Source of the DNA: Petrosia ficiformis
Taxonomy: Eukaryota > Porifera > Demospongiae > Haplosclerida > Petrosiidae
Direction of reading: 5' to 3'
Length of the DNA: 64,000 nucleotides
Assembly: GCA_947044365.1 (NCBI GenBank)
Contig: OX345637.1
Coordinates: forward strand, 9,113,076-9,177,075
Shown: positions 11,571-26,800 of the stretch, piece after piece
How the letters are laid out: each line of letters begins with the position of its first letter
How positions within the stretch are numbered: position 1 is the stretch's first letter
Translations under genes and position numbers: made by a program
The notes under the pieces: model-generated
What the model was told of the DNA's origin: nothing
The model's database searches: none
Seen by the model: the letters and a program-made list of their open reading frames with translations, nothing else

Positions 11571-14500
11571 ATGGTCACGATTCGCTGCTGCCTTGTTCTC
11601 CTGCTCTTACCATTTACTTTCTCTTCTGTTGAAATATCTGGTGGAGATTATTGTAGACAGCATGGAGAAAGTCTTGTGTATGCTGATCCTGATAGTACCA
11701 TCACTATTAGCTGTACAGTTGATAATCCTAACACTGGATTAAATATACTAAAATGGAAAATGGATTCATTAGATGTTGAGTTGTCTCATGAGGATGCTGT
11801 TCCAGGAGATGAAGAACAAGCTGTTGATCAGCCAGAGTTTGTATCAACTGTTACTAGTTCTAATAGCACACTCAAAACTACAACCGCATCACTTACATTC
11901 ACGGCTATGTCAGAGCTAGATGAAGTTATAGTGATATGCTTAGATGGACAAAATGCAACAGACAATTGTAAACTGTATATTAAAAGTAAGTGCATGTCAA
12001 AACATGAAATTGCCACTCCTATGATTCATGTACATGTCACATAGGAACAACTAAAATTAAGTTATGTAATTATTTTTTCAGCTGTCCCAAGTGGTCCAGT
12101 CAATATTACCAGTCCCAGTCAAACATACAGTACTGTACATATTCAATGGAGTCCCCCTATGGATAATGGAGGGGATATTGTGAACTATATCATCACTGTT
12201 AGTCCTGTACTAACTGAAGGAAGCTGTACTGGAGAATACTGTACTAGTGACACTGAATATTATGAAGTGACTCAACTAATGTATACAACTAACTATACAT
12301 TCACAATTTCAGCTAATAATTCAGTAGGTATGAGTTCGCCTGATGAATCATCATTGACTGTTACTACACCTGGAGAGGGTGAGTGATAAATTGTTCAAGA
12401 GCATGTTAAAACAAAAGTGGGATGGTACATTAGGAACAAAATCAATTGAACTAACCACTTCGTATAGTTAGGATCACAAATTAAAGAAGCTATACTTATA
12501 GTTAGAGTAAACGTGAATCACATAGAAGCTATACTTATGTAGGGTTTGTTAAAAAACTAAGTTTCTTTCACAATGAAGCTATAGTTATGTAAGGTTATCA
12601 AACAACTCTACATAAGTATAGCATCTGTCAAAATGAAGCTATACTTATGTGATGTTATCTACATAAGTATAGCTTCAATTCTGTCACATTGAAGCTATAC
12701 TTATGTAAGGTTATCAAACAAATCTACATGCATCTGTCAAAATGAAGCTATACTTATGTGATGTTATCTACATAAGTATAGCTTCAATTCTGTCACATCC
12801 CAAGCTATAATTATGTAAGGTTATCAAACAGATCTACAAAAGTAAAGCTTCTGTCAAAATGAAGCTATACTTGGGTGATGTTATCAAACAACTCTACATA
12901 AGTATAGCTTCAATTATGTTTCATCAAAGCTATACTTATGTAATGCTATCAAACAACTCTATTTAAGTATACCTTCTGTCACAAAGATTCTTTGTGAAAA
13001 AAGCTATACTTATGCAGGATTGTTTGATAATCCTGCATAAGTATAATGTCTGTGTTCTCTAGTCCCTAGACTCTCATACCCCACTGCGAAAAACAGTTTG
13101 GTAACTTGGGCCAACATTCCAGGCGCAGTGACGTCGTGATCAGGTGACTATCACCTAATTCACTCCACCTACTGCATGTATATTCAAATCTTAGCTTACT
13201 TGTGTGGAGGAGAATCATGGTCTCCAGATGATGGTAGAAGGCTATAATCCAGGATGCTTCACAGCCTTATTACAGCTTCTTTTTTTACTTCTTTTTGATA
13301 TGCTGTTTTTGAATGTATGAAGTCATGTGATCAATTAATTAAACTGAGCAATCTGGTTGGATATTACAAGATTCGGGTAATGAACATTACTGTGCCAAAA
13401 ATGTTGGTCCAAGTTACAGACTGTTTTTTGCTATGGGGCATTGCAGTCTGGGGAGGAGACTACGTTCACTCTAACTATACTTATGTAGAGTTGATATGTT
13501 GAAGTGCTTACTTAATTATACTTAAAATATAATTATTGTCTTTTATTAGTTCCACCAAGTGTTGCAAAAGTTGATGTGTGTTTGAGTTATATAGCTAGTA
13601 AAACAGTCCTCAATATAACAACAGAAGTAAGTATAAATTATATCATTTGAGATTGTTTTCAAATCATTTTTCAGTTTTTGTATAGTGTGTATATTTCAAG
13701 GGGAAACATTTTGTGGATTAGATATCAGCCACCATTTTGTGGTTAAATTTTTGCAGGATATATAGGACCCAAAGTTAAATTTGCGTTTTCAAAGATAGAA
13801 GTGGAGGGAACTTTCTTGGAAAGTGGGCCCTTGGGATCAGGCAACAATCCATCTTCTCTCTTGAAATATTGAAATATAGTAGATATCTTTTGCACTACAA
13901 CACCTTTCAACCTGTGTGGTGACGTGATGATTTTGTTTGGCTATTAAATTAGTTTTGTTAATTTTTGCATTTAGCAGTAAAACAGCAAAACCTTTCCAAC
14001 TTAAAATATACCCACTATACAAACTCATCTGTTGATATTTATTCTGGTAGCAGTAAAGTCTTCTTCATAATTATTATACATACAAAATTAATAATTATAT
14101 TAATAATTGACAGTACCATTTGATCCTTCTTTAGCCATGTTTAATAATGGTATCAAATCCATCTACCACTCCACCTATTACTAACTATACAATATCCATT
14201 AATGGACTGTCACCAGAAAGTGTAGATACAAACATTTTATGCAATGGATATCAAAGACAAGTCAATGAGGGGTCACAGAATACTGTTGGAGTTACTGTGG
14301 ATAATATTATAGGACCCAGTGTGAAGACATTTTCTGAAGTGTTCTGTGAGTCACTAAAATGTGCTAATATTAATTTTGTGTCCACAAACAGTCTAATATA
14401 ATATTATTTTATTCATTATAATTATGTAGTTACAGTGTCTCTTATAATTAAATATTATGTCACTAATAGTGATACATAACTTTACTGATATTCTGATAAT

Positions 14501-16816
14501 ATAATGACTTTAGATATTATCTACATGAACTGGTCTGACTGATTGTTCAATGTAATGTGTATTATTAGCATATTTGTGGGTATTAAAAAGCTTTTAGTGA
14601 CACATTAAATTATTATTGACATTAAGTGTGGCTCAGAAATTCACTAAAATTAATGCATACTAAATCCAAGCATTTAAAAATCGCTAAATTTAGTAAACAC
14701 AATTAATAGTAGGCATAAGCTATTATTACTATTTCAGTGAATTGTTTGAGATCAGAAAACTTGCTATCATTAATTTTGTACCCAGTCATCAATATCTATC
14801 ATTAATTGCAAATTTGTAATCACCATAGCCATAAGTGTAGTTACACCTTCTCTCTACAATTAAATCATTTCAATATTCTATAGGTAAACTAAACTACAAA
14901 TTACTATTTACTAAATCCAGTTCATGTGGATATTTTGGTTTTTATATCCCTACATGTTCTTTCATCTTTTTGGAAAATGTTTTATATTCCATTATTCCTT
15001 TCTGAATTAATTCATTTCATTTCTAATAATATAAACAGTATCTACAAAACAACTACCCACTACATTTTCTCCTCTACAGATGCATCATGGTTAAGAGATA
15101 TTACTCCTCAACACAGTAATACCACACTCATTATTTCATATACAACAGCTCAATGCATAGATTTAGATCAGCTCAAAGTACAACTGACACTAAATACTGG
15201 TCTAACCTCTGCAATGAGCTATGCTGTGGATTCTAATAGGATGTTTATACTCAATTCTATTGAACCCACTAGGCCACTGAGTTATACACTGAATGTTGTA
15301 GATGATAATAGTATAACTATTGGTAGTCCATATACTGGGGATTTGTTTACTCACTTATCAACGACAACAACAACAATAACTCCAACCTCTCCTCCTACAG
15401 ATTCTAGTGAAGGTAATAATGGCATGTAATTGAATATAAGTGTACTATATAAACTGTGAAGTACACACACATGTACATACACACAGACACACACACACAT
15501 GTACATACACACAGACACAGATACACACATGTACATACACACAGACACAGATACACACATACACACACACACAGACACAGACACACACACATACAAGTAC
15601 ATACACACAGACACAGATACACACACACACATGTACATACACAGACACAGACACACACACACACATGTACATACACACAGACACAGATACATACACACAG
15701 ACACAGACACAGATACAGACATACATGTAGATACACAGATACACACACATGTACATACACACAGACACAGATATACACACACATGTACATACACAGACAC
15801 AGACACACACACACACATGTACATACACACAGACACAGATACATACACACAGACACAGACACAGATACAGACATACATGTAGATACACAGATACACACAC
15901 ATGTACATACACACAGACACAGATATACACACACATGTACATACACACTGACACACATACACACAGACACAGATACACACACACACATGTACATACACAC
16001 AGACACACACACACATGTACATACACACAGACACAGATACACACATGTACATACACACAGACACAGATACACACATACACACAGACACAGACACAGACAC
16101 ACACACACACACATACAAGTACATACACACAGACACAGATACACACACACACATGTACATACACAGACACAGACACACACACACACATGTACATACACAC
16201 AGACACAGATACATACACACAGACACAGACACAGATACAGACATACATGTAGATACACAGATACACACACATGTACATACACACAGACACAGATATACAC
16301 ACACATGTACATACACACTGACACACATACACACAGACACAGATACACACACACACATGTACATACACACAGACACAGATACACACATACATGTACATAC
16401 ACACAGACACAGATACACACAGACAGACAGACAGACACAACAACAACAAAGAGACTCACCAAATCCATTTATGGATAAATGAAGGATCAATGCATGCTAG
16501 AGGAGTACATCTAATAATGATAATTATTATTTCATTTCGTTCATCAGATCTACCTCTTGCAATAATCATTGGTACAGTATCTGGAGTTGTTTTAATTCTC
16601 ATTGTGATAGTAATATTAATAGTAATTATAGAACGTTTCTGTGTCAAATTCAAAAAGAAAGACGTCCCTAAAGAAGAATTTGAATTTCGTCTACCTCCCA
16701 GTAGAGATCCAACGATTAGTAAAAGTGATAGCGACAGCACAGCACCTGACTATGAAGCGCCAATCAGGACGAAATATATACCAGCTGTCTATGAAGAAGT
16801 TGTAACAAAGATGTGA
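11571..16816 (+). CDS. Ig/FN3 type I membrane receptor, 6 exons, 533 aa
   Basis: Exons: 11571-11985, 12082-12378, 13550-13626, 14135-14345, 15080-15412 and 16548-16816. All are GT-AG with matching phases and total 1602 nt. The signal peptide is MVTIRCCLVLLLLPFTFSS. An Ig-like domain follows to residue 138 (ISC...LKW...VIVIC), then FN3 at 139-237, linker exon 238-263, a second FN3-like exon 264-333 and a third domain at 334-about 423. A Thr-rich stalk (TTTTTITPTSPPT) leads to a transmembrane helix at about 448-472. The 61-residue tail is basic near the membrane, then acidic, and ends PAVYEEVVTKM. Y526 with V at +3 is close to an ITIM but has Ala at -2. It lies divergently from its paralog at 4868-8844. 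Two introns contain long tandem repeats. Ligand unknown. Confidence 0.86.
12480..13055. repeat. Alternating inverted-repeat array in intron 2
   Basis: An 18-bp motif, GAAGCTATACTTATGTAG, occurs about ten times forward and its reverse complement CTACATAAGTATAGCTTC about seven times, with variants. They are spaced by short GTTATCAAACAACT or ATTCTGTCACA segments. Neighbouring forward and reverse copies can form a chain of stem-loops. A lone relic (ACTATACTTATGTAGAG) is at 13478-13494. The array lies wholly in the 1.17 kb intron between the first FN3 exon and the linker exon. Confidence 0.9.
15457..16440. repeat. ~980 bp compound CA-rich minisatellite in last intron
   Basis: Built from variants of ACACACAGACACAGATACAC and ATGTACATACACAC, ending in an (ACAG)n tract. 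The array itself contains a higher-order duplication of about 516 bp: blocks near 15470 recur near 15987. It lies between the stalk exon (ends 15412) and the TM exon (starts 16548). All six frames are open across it, so the long reading frames here are artefacts. Confidence 0.92.
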
Positions 16817-17568
16817 TGTATTTTGTATACTAGTTGGTCATTAAACTCAGTCCTTTTTTAATAACATATTTTTATGAATTTTATTAACTCTGTATTATTT
16901 TTAACAAGATAATAATTTACATCTATTTTGACAACGCCAGTGGACTTGTCTATGATACAGTTCCTTTTACAAAAGAGCACTTCCTTTATGTAATGTGTTA
17001 GTATTCTGGTATAAACGTATAATCTAGTCACAGTCCCTCCTCTTTATTGGTTATCAAAGTATAGTTGTCTAATTATATACATAAATTATGTGTAATTATT
17101 ATACTCCAAAAAGGAAGTTGTTTACTAAGCAATGGAGATAGACCCATGCTTATATTACCTATTAAGACACATTGGGTATACAAAACACAAGAAATATATA
17201 ATAATAATTATAATTATATTCCTTCAAAATTCACATGTGATGACAGTAGCTAGTGATTATGAATATTACAATTATCTCTCATAGGAGTATTAATCAACAG
17301 ACCATGAATATGTTTTACATTTTATAGTTAAAGTATAACAAAAAAAGACACCCAATCATCAACTTATTGATAAGAGAAAATTTAAGAAGTTTTTACAATA
17401 CTGGGATAGATTATAAGAAAACAAAATGTCACTAAATGAACGAAGGGAATTTTATTTTAATAATAATGTAACTTAACAACAATGTAACAAACAATAATAA
17501 CAGGCCTAATTAACGATAATCATTGTATGAGATGTTAAACATCTCAACGAGAACTATCTTTGTCAGTA
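16817..17568. other. Convergent 3' flanks between two receptor genes
   Basis: Lies between the stop at 16816 (plus) and the stop at 17569 (minus). It presumably holds both 3' UTRs; an ATTAAA is visible at about 16841 on the plus strand. No other gene was seen. Confidence 0.5.
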
Positions 17569-17789
17569 TCACTGATGCCTCACATCACTGTATTCCACAC
17601 CACTATTTGAAGGGTTCTTGGATTTACTTGAAACTAAATCCAACTCAGCATAATTAGGCTGTTTAGGCTGTTTGATATCAGAATATTGAACTGATCCTGG
17701 CTGGGGTTTTGGACGTTTTTGTTTGCTTCCTTCTTTGCTGGACTTAGGAATGTCTGACATTTCAAGTTCAGCATAGTTTTCCTGTTTGG

Positions 17790-17840
<51 letters not shown>

Positions 17841-20800
17841 TATTACATTTACCAAAATGACTCTCTAATCTATCTAATATAATATATTATAGCATATTAA
17901 ATGCCCAAACCATGTCCCAGTTTATTTTCATAATCCCAGCATGTCTGCTAATTGAATATGATAGATTTAATGTGAAAAAGGGTTATGACTTATACAACAC
18001 ATATCTATTTAATGCTATGTTATAGCAGTTATTAGTATATAATATATCATGTGACATTGAGCCAATCAGGTTTTCATATACTAGTCACCTGATCACATTT
18101 TAAACAGTATAATGTGCACTTAGCATAGATAATATACTTAATACATAGATACATGTACCTATAAAAATGTGACCAAATGCACAAAAATGTCAAGTGATAG
18201 ATACTAAATCTTTTATAACATTCTTTACAGAGTATTGAGTGTTATAATGTGGTACTCCAGTGAACCAATAAAGGTCTCAATTAGGATTAGATAATGAAGA
18301 CCTTTACTGAGCCCCACCCTCATGTCACTTAATATTATTTAGATATTATTGTTAGGAAAAGTAGTGATTGTTTCTCGATTGTCAATAGTTTACCAAATTC
18401 AATAAATTCCTCAAGATTGTTAATTAAAATAAATAATCCTGGCTTTGTATATTATAATTATTATTACTACCTTTAAGACATTCTAGGAAGCACCGTTAAT
18501 ATTATATGTAAACAACGCCTGTAAATCATGGTCAGCACAGAAAAAAATGGTCAAACATTCAGGTGGCAAGATTGCTTTTTGGTCAGACTCTCAGAGCATT
18601 CTATTTCTGTATATTAAGGCATGACTTAGTAAAATGGGTTAGAGCGAGATTTTCCCAAACTACATCCATTTTCTATAAGCAGGTATCTTATTTATCACTC
18701 AAGCAGGTTCCATTGAATGTACATCAAGAGTTTTTGATATGTTTTGAAGCATGGGCCATTTCGGCTCAACAATGGTTAGTGTGTACGCCATTGGGAATAC
18801 ACACATGTACATCCATCTTGAGCCAATTAACAGAGTTAATGCTGTTAGTGATAATGTAATCATAATTAACTGCGCCATCTGGCCCAAAAAGAGAACTGTG
18901 CAGTGCCAAATAAGAAGCTCTTTAGGCCAATGGTACGCCATATGAGCTTATCAAAAAAACTGATGTACATACAGGTACATACTACATACTGCACTGACAT
19001 ACACACATGTACATACATGTACATTGACTCATGTACATAAATACATGCATACATACATACATACATTACAAACATACATGTACATTACATACATACCTAC
19101 ATAATACATACATAATACATACATACATGTACATACATACATACACACATGTACATACATACATACATGTACATACATACATACACACATGTTCATACAC
19201 ACATGTTCATACATACATACATGTTCATACATACATACACACATGTTCATACATACATACATGTTCATACATACATACATACATTACAAACATACATGTA
19301 CATTACATACATACCTACATAATACATACATAATACATACATACATGTACATACATACATACACACATGTTCATACATACATACATGTTCATACAATGTA
19401 CATACATACATACATACATACATTACATACATACCTACATACATAATACATACAATATGTACACATATGTACTCAACTATTTATGTTTGCATGCATGCAT
19501 GTATACATACACGTACATACATACATAAATACATGTATATACCAGAGCTGGGTGGTATACCGATATTTGTAGTTATTCATAATATTATGTAAATATCACT
19601 ACTCACTTGTTGCAAAATTTGCAATACCGGTATATCGAAATACCGATATTTCAAATACAGTTCCATGCATTAACGATATTTCATTACCATGCTGCACATG
19701 CTCGATATCGTGTGATAATCGTGGTTGAGAAGATGAGTCAAGAGCAGGACTTGGTGTTGAAGCAAAACACAACTTCAGGCGTATGGCAGTACTTCAGTTA
19801 ATAATTCACTCATTTACATTTAATTTGATTAAGCATTTTGAGATTATTATTATTAGCAATTATTAACTTTAGCAGGTTGTGACCATTGTGTGGGTATAAT
19901 AATCAGTTGAAAAATGTCGTGATATCTACCAATATCGTGATATTTTGTAGGCTAAATATTGGCATTAAACATATGCAACATCGCCCAGCCCTGGTATATA
20001 CATACATACATACACACATACATGTACATATACATACATTACATACAACATACACAACAAAGGTTCGAATATTCAAATCATTTTCCCAGCCATAATATGC
20101 ACATACAATATATACTTAGTACATATATATTATACATAATAATTATACATACACAAACATACATATATACCTACATACTTTTACATACATGTGTACATAC
20201 ATAATCTGCAAAAATATTTACATAAAAGTAGGGAGAGTTACTTGAGGATCAATCCTAGCTCTCAAGGCTAGGTACCTCAGTGGTTCTACTAGTATACACT
20301 TAATGATGGATTACATCACTATTGTCAGTTTAATTCATACATTGTATATTCATTCATATACTTACCAAATACATACATAGGACTAATGTAGTTCATAATT
20401 ACAATGTACATCAGCCATGAGGTCGATTACATTGCAATGCAATATATTACTATTTCCTTAAAAATCAGTATATTACTATTAATATTACTATTACTGCTCA
20501 AGTCAATGTAATATATTACTATTAGTATTACCTTAGAATACTATTACTATTACCAATGTAAAATATCACTATTACTACTACCTTAAAAATCAATAGAATA
20601 CTATTACTATTACTAATGTAATATATTGCTCAAGTCAATGTAATATATTACTATTACTACTACCTTAAAAATCAGTATATTACTATTACTATTACTGCTC
20701 AATTGAGTATTACTGCTATAGACTACTTAGTATAGTATTGAGGTTTCTTTGAAATTCTTTCATGTATACTGTATTACTCAGTATTCAATTACCTATTTCT

Positions 20801-23800
20801 ATTACTATTAGCTCAGTATTTAATCACATATTACTATTACTATTTGTATTACCTCAGCAGAGTTTTTGATAAGTTTAAAAGCATGGGCCAAATTGGCTCA
20901 AAAATGGTTAGTGTGTACACCATTGGGAATACATCTTGAGCCATTTAATGAAGACTTAATGCTGTTAGTGACAATATAATTATAATTAACTGTGCCACTG
21001 GCCCAAAGAGAACTGTGGAGTGCCAAATAAGAAGCTCTTTGGGCCAATGGTACGCCATATGAGCTTATCAAAAACACTGTACCTCAGTATTTTAATTACC
21101 TATTACTATTACTATTACCTCAGCAGAGTTTTTGATAAGTTTAAAAGCATGGGCCAAATTGGCTCAAAAATGGTTAGTGTGTACACCATTGGGAATACAT
21201 CTTGAGCCATTTAATGAAGACTTAATGCTGTTAGTGACAATATAATTATAATTAACTGTGCCACTGGCCCAAAGAGAGAACTGTGGAGTGCCAAATAAGA
21301 AGCTCTTTGGGCCAATGGTGCGCCATATGAGCTTATTAAAAACACTGTACCTCAGTATTTTAATTACCTATTACTATTACTATTACTATTACTATTACCA
21401 CATGTCTGTTGTACATACAAATAGACATTATATAGTGCACATATATTATATACCACATAGAAATATAATATATATATATATATAATTATATACATTTATA
21501 CATGTACATAACAGCATTATATATAAATACATGTACACATGTAATTATAATAATGTACAGTATATATATGTCAATAAAAAGTCACCATACAGTACAGTAA
21601 TTACTCAGTAGTTTCATTTCCACACTACAGTAGTTCAACAGTAGCTTTGACAGTAATTGGTATACTTGTCAATTGAACACTACAGTAGTGAGACAGTAAT
21701 TACATGTACTGACAGTAGAACTAAGGTAATTACTGTTACTATAAGGTGACATTTTATTGACATAATTATACTGTATATACATATATAGCACATGTACTTT
21801 CTTACACACAATCATATATGTATACATGCTATATAGAAGGTCATATGTATTATAAATATGATATACATATGTGCTATGTGAAAGTTCAGTATATGTCAAC
21901 AACACATCCTATCATTTCAAAACAATCAATAATACATTATGCTTTGCTCAAACCTCTACTAAATCAACTATCCCATTGCAAACATTAGTATAATACCACA
22001 GTATACACAGTATACATAGTATACACAGTATACATAGTACCACAGTATACACAGTATACCACTGTATACACAGTATATATAGTATACACAGTATATACAG
22101 TATACATAGTATATACAGTATACATAGTATACACAGTATACACAGTATACCACAGTATACCACAGTATACCACAGTATACACAGTATACACAGTATATAC
22201 AGTATACATAGTATACACAGTATACACAGTATACACAGTATACACAGTATACACAGTATACCACAGTATACACAGTATATACAGTATACATGTTTATTAT
22301 TGTGGTATACATGTATAATAACTTAATAAGTAAAAAATAACTATTCAATTATTTCATACTAGTAAAATAAACAAATTATATTACAATATATTATATAGTA
22401 TAAATCAACCACATCACACCAGCATGCTAGTTTACATGTATTATATATATATAGAGGTCATACATTCCATATTAGAAGTGTAAATATCACTAGTATATAT
22501 AGTAAATTAGAAGAATATGAATAAGTGGTTATAACTATACTGTTTATGAATATGAAAGGATCAACAAATATTATTATGCAGTGAGTCCTATAATCCAATT
22601 TGCTTGTTTACAGTACATGACACAGTGGCCCAAATAATGTCATCTATATACTCTAGTGATTACTCAACTGGATAATATTTGACATACATGTAGTATTTAT
22701 ACAAAGTGTATACAAACACACCAGTGACTCATAAAGTATGTTATAATACAATATGAATGTGATTAGACTGGATGGGAAGGGTAACACAAGTATTAGAAAT
22801 GCAGTCATAAGAATACACACAGTCACTAATGCAGTGTTCTACCCACACTGGTCGGCACTGGTGAAGAATAACCACCACTCAGCATTCGGATGAATTAGCT
22901 ACCTCTCTGATATAACATATATAGGCTACTGAGACAGAATTAAGTATAAACTGGATAAACAGCACTAAATGCATAGTAGAATCCAACCACCACTCTAAAT
23001 ATCCTGGGCAGAACACTGTCAATGCATTCAATGTTAGTCAAAGGGTTCAGCAAGGTGTTGAGATTCAATTTGAATATATACATGTATATATTGCAGGCAG
23101 AGACTAACAGTTTGTATAGAAAGCTGTTGAATCATAACAGTACATATGTAATGTCTATTAAGATAAGGAAACATGATATTCACAAGTGTTATGATTATGA
23201 TAATATAATATATGTAGTATGTAGTAATATACAGGTATTATACCTACTGGACTAATATACACTAATATACTAGACTAATATACTAGACTAATATACTAGA
23301 CTAATATACACTAATATACTAGACAGATGATAATCATCAGAGGGTGAGCCTGAACAAGCAAGAATTTGAACATGTGGAGAATTGTATGGAAAAAAATATG
23401 AGAATACTGTAACAATCCATTGAAGTGGCATTCAAGCAAGTAGACCTGGGTAGGATGGGGCTCGCCCTAATAGAACATGTGATACATGTATATGTTCAGG
23501 TAACATGATATTCATTTATGGATCTTTTCACAATATAGTATGGATTACAATACTAAACTACTTTCAGATTACACTATTACTAGATCACATGATAAAGAAG
23601 CATACTTACAAATTTAGACAAGAATAGGAATGTTCTATATAGAGTATGTAGTAATATAATACTAATGAATTTATACAACAATGACTTACAATAGTGATAC
23701 TTGAGATGTATTTCTATGTAATACTGAATTTATTGAATGGCTGAGAGCCAGAATGATCTAACTCACAAAACAGTACTATGTAAACAATGGCTAACACCAA

Positions 23801-26800
23801 AACATCTTCAAAATGTGTTAAGGAGCAGAAACAAAACTGAAGAAATCAACTATTTCATATATAGTACTTGTTGTGCGTACATGTATATCTAATTTTCAAT
23901 TCATTTTTGTGCAATATGGACAATTCCTAGTCATTTAGACTACTCTGGCTGTCAGCCCTTATGGAGAACAATTACATGTTGTCTGGTAATTAAACATGAT
24001 GTTTACAAGTGTTATGAAATATAGCATAATAGAACAACAATATGTAATATTGTTAAGTAAACATGACATTTACAAGTCATAGTGTATTGTATAATTAATA
24101 TCATGTACTTGTACATTACTATACAATAATAATTAATATATTTGTATTATAGTACATGTTACCATATTGTAATACTATTACAATATAAGTAGTAATAGAT
24201 TATAGTACATGTGTATGCTAACATAATTATTGGACTATAATAGACTTGATGGTAGTACTATACAACATCTGGTAATCAATAAACCATAAAATTATAATTA
24301 ATATACACATATACATGTATCATAGTTATTATAGTAGAGGTCACTTTAATTATACTACTATCCTAAACCTAAACTTTGAGTACTTTAATACACACATGTC
24401 ACCATATTGGAATATTATATTACAATACTCATTAGACTGATAGCAGTGCTGTACAACAACACCCAACAAACCATGTTCTTATTACTATTACCAAACAGAT
24501 TTAATAATATATGTATTCATAGTATACTGCACCATGTACATTGTGAATACAGTGCAATAGAATGTACGGTACAATGAGTACATGTAAAGAATTTATATTT
24601 GCTACAACAAAGAATTACCCACTAGTTTACTTAGTACAACATTCTCTAATAGCAAAGACTTATTCAATGTCAGAACAGTTGAACCGTAAAACCCCACACT
24701 GTTCAGAAAATGTTAGGAAAATTATGCAGGTATATACACACATATGCCTTTATACCAAAACAATGAGACTTACTTACGAGCACCTCCTTCTACTGGGCAC
24801 CAGAATGGAAAAAAGTTTATTTTACAAATGGACGTGACTGCTACATAAATTGTATGTGGACTCATGATTCAAACTGTAGTTGCTCTAAGCTACATGTAGG
24901 TATCCAGAGAGAGAATGGAGGCTACTAGGCTGAGGACAAGCAAAAGGTAAGTTGTTATTCATGTGAAATATGGACCAATTTTCAACATTTGAATTCCAAT
25001 TCTGTAATTATATCGGAGTTAAGTTTACCTGCTTCAAAGTTAAGGGCTGCTTCAGTCCCACACTGCCCTGATGGTTCCAGTGTATTGCAATTGGATACCC
25101 CTTTATGGCTTCCATTATTAAGCTACTGAGGTTACTTCTACAGTTCTTTGCACATTTATTCTTGATGTATAGAGGGCTTAACTGGACTTGAAAGCAAAGA
25201 TTTGTTTAAGCTCTGTGATTTTGATTTTTATGTACATGTATGTTATCTACCCAGCCAGGCAAAATAGTCAAACCCTCATAAATGTAGTGAGAAAGATAAT
25301 ATTCATTAATTTTAATAATTATTCGTTTTACTGCAATCCCAAATAATTATATATACAATCATTACTCAATCAATGATATAACAGACACAAAAAAACACTT
25401 TTGGGATACAACCTGGTGTACATATACACATACATACCTACTTACATACCAGACATGGATAATAGTAATAGGAAAGAGGTTCAAGGTAATAGTAACTAAT
25501 TAACTAAGTAATTGACCTTAAACACTGTGTATGTTCATTTATAGTAGGGCCAGTAGGGAATTTTGGGCTGAAAAGGTGTGGAATTAACTGATTCTTTTTT
25601 TGAGAAACTCATGAGCAATTGTCGTTTAGTTTAAAACATGACAGAATTTCAAAGAAACCTCAGTACTATAGTAATTCAGTAATAGTAATAGTAATATGCT
25701 GATTTTTAAGGTAATAGTAATATATTACATGTACATTGCATTGTAATTGACCCCATCTCTGATACATACATATATACATACATACATACATACATACATG
25801 TACATATACACAGTACACGTATGTATAATGTATGTATGTATATAGGTATGCTTGTACGTATGTATGCATGTATTGATGCACCATTGGCCCTAAGAGCTCT
25901 CTTTGGGTTAGTGGGACAGTTATTTGTGATTATATTGTCACTAATGTATTCCCAATAGCACACACACTAACCATTGTTGAGCCAACTTGACCCATGCTAT
26001 CAAAAACTCAATATATTACAGTATTACAAGTAAACAGAGGTCATACATTCCATATTAGTTTAAATATCACTAGTATAGTAAATCGAAAGAATGATTGTGT
26101 AAATTCCTGTTATGAATATACAAGAAACTGTAATGAGAAACTAAGTGCTGGAGATCAGAGCTTTTGGTGTTTTGACAGCCAATAACAGAGACTTACAAGT
26201 GTGAAAGAGTCTTCTTGGTGAATTTCATCGTAATATGTGCAAAAATCCAAGAGAATCCAATAACAAAACTTATAAAATGTTTGTATTACTTTATATACTC
26301 TTTGGATAATTACTATGTGAAAGAAAGATTATCCAGTCCAGTAGTCACTGGAGTAGATAACATTCTTTGCATGGCTAGTTTATAATGTACACAAGCTTTC
26401 TGGATTAGAGGTTTCTAGTTATAATGATCATCACTATAATGATAGTGACAATCATGGATACTCTGATTTGATCAGTATAATTATAATATAAAATATATAT
26501 GTAGTTACACAATCAGATATGATATTCACAAGTGTTAGGCCAGCTCAAGAAATAAGTGATTATTCAACATAAACTATGTACTGTAGAATTACAATACTTT
26601 AAATATAATTAGAAGAACAACATGTAGTGTTTGTTAAGGATAGTGTTGTTTTAGTTTGACAAAAATGACTACTTTTAGTTATAGTTATAGTATGCCTCAT
26701 TTCTCAAACTTTTAGTTTAGTTATAGTTTAATTAACTAAGGTAATATTAGGCTTACTAACAGGGTTTTAGTTTTAGTTAACTAACTAAAAGTGCCCATTA

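Noticed and set aside
12480..13055. CRISPR-like array
   Set aside because: The repeats alternate in orientation and spacers are not unique; the host is a eukaryote and the array is intronic.
15351..16490. Long open frames (up to 379 codons) on both strands, rich in Cys/Val or Thr/His
   Set aside because: They are translations of a CA-rich tandem repeat with no stops in any frame, inside an intron of a well-supported gene.
19029..19446. Tyr/His/Thr-rich open frames on both strands
   Set aside because: Products of the CATA microsatellite; no start context, splice support or domain.
21948..22348. Tyr/Cys/Val-rich open frames on the minus strand
   Set aside because: Translation of the TATACACAG minisatellite.
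23022..24837. Open frames of 77 and 91 codons in the long intron
   Set aside because: No signal peptide, domain, splice context or paralog; consistent with chance in AT-rich DNA.
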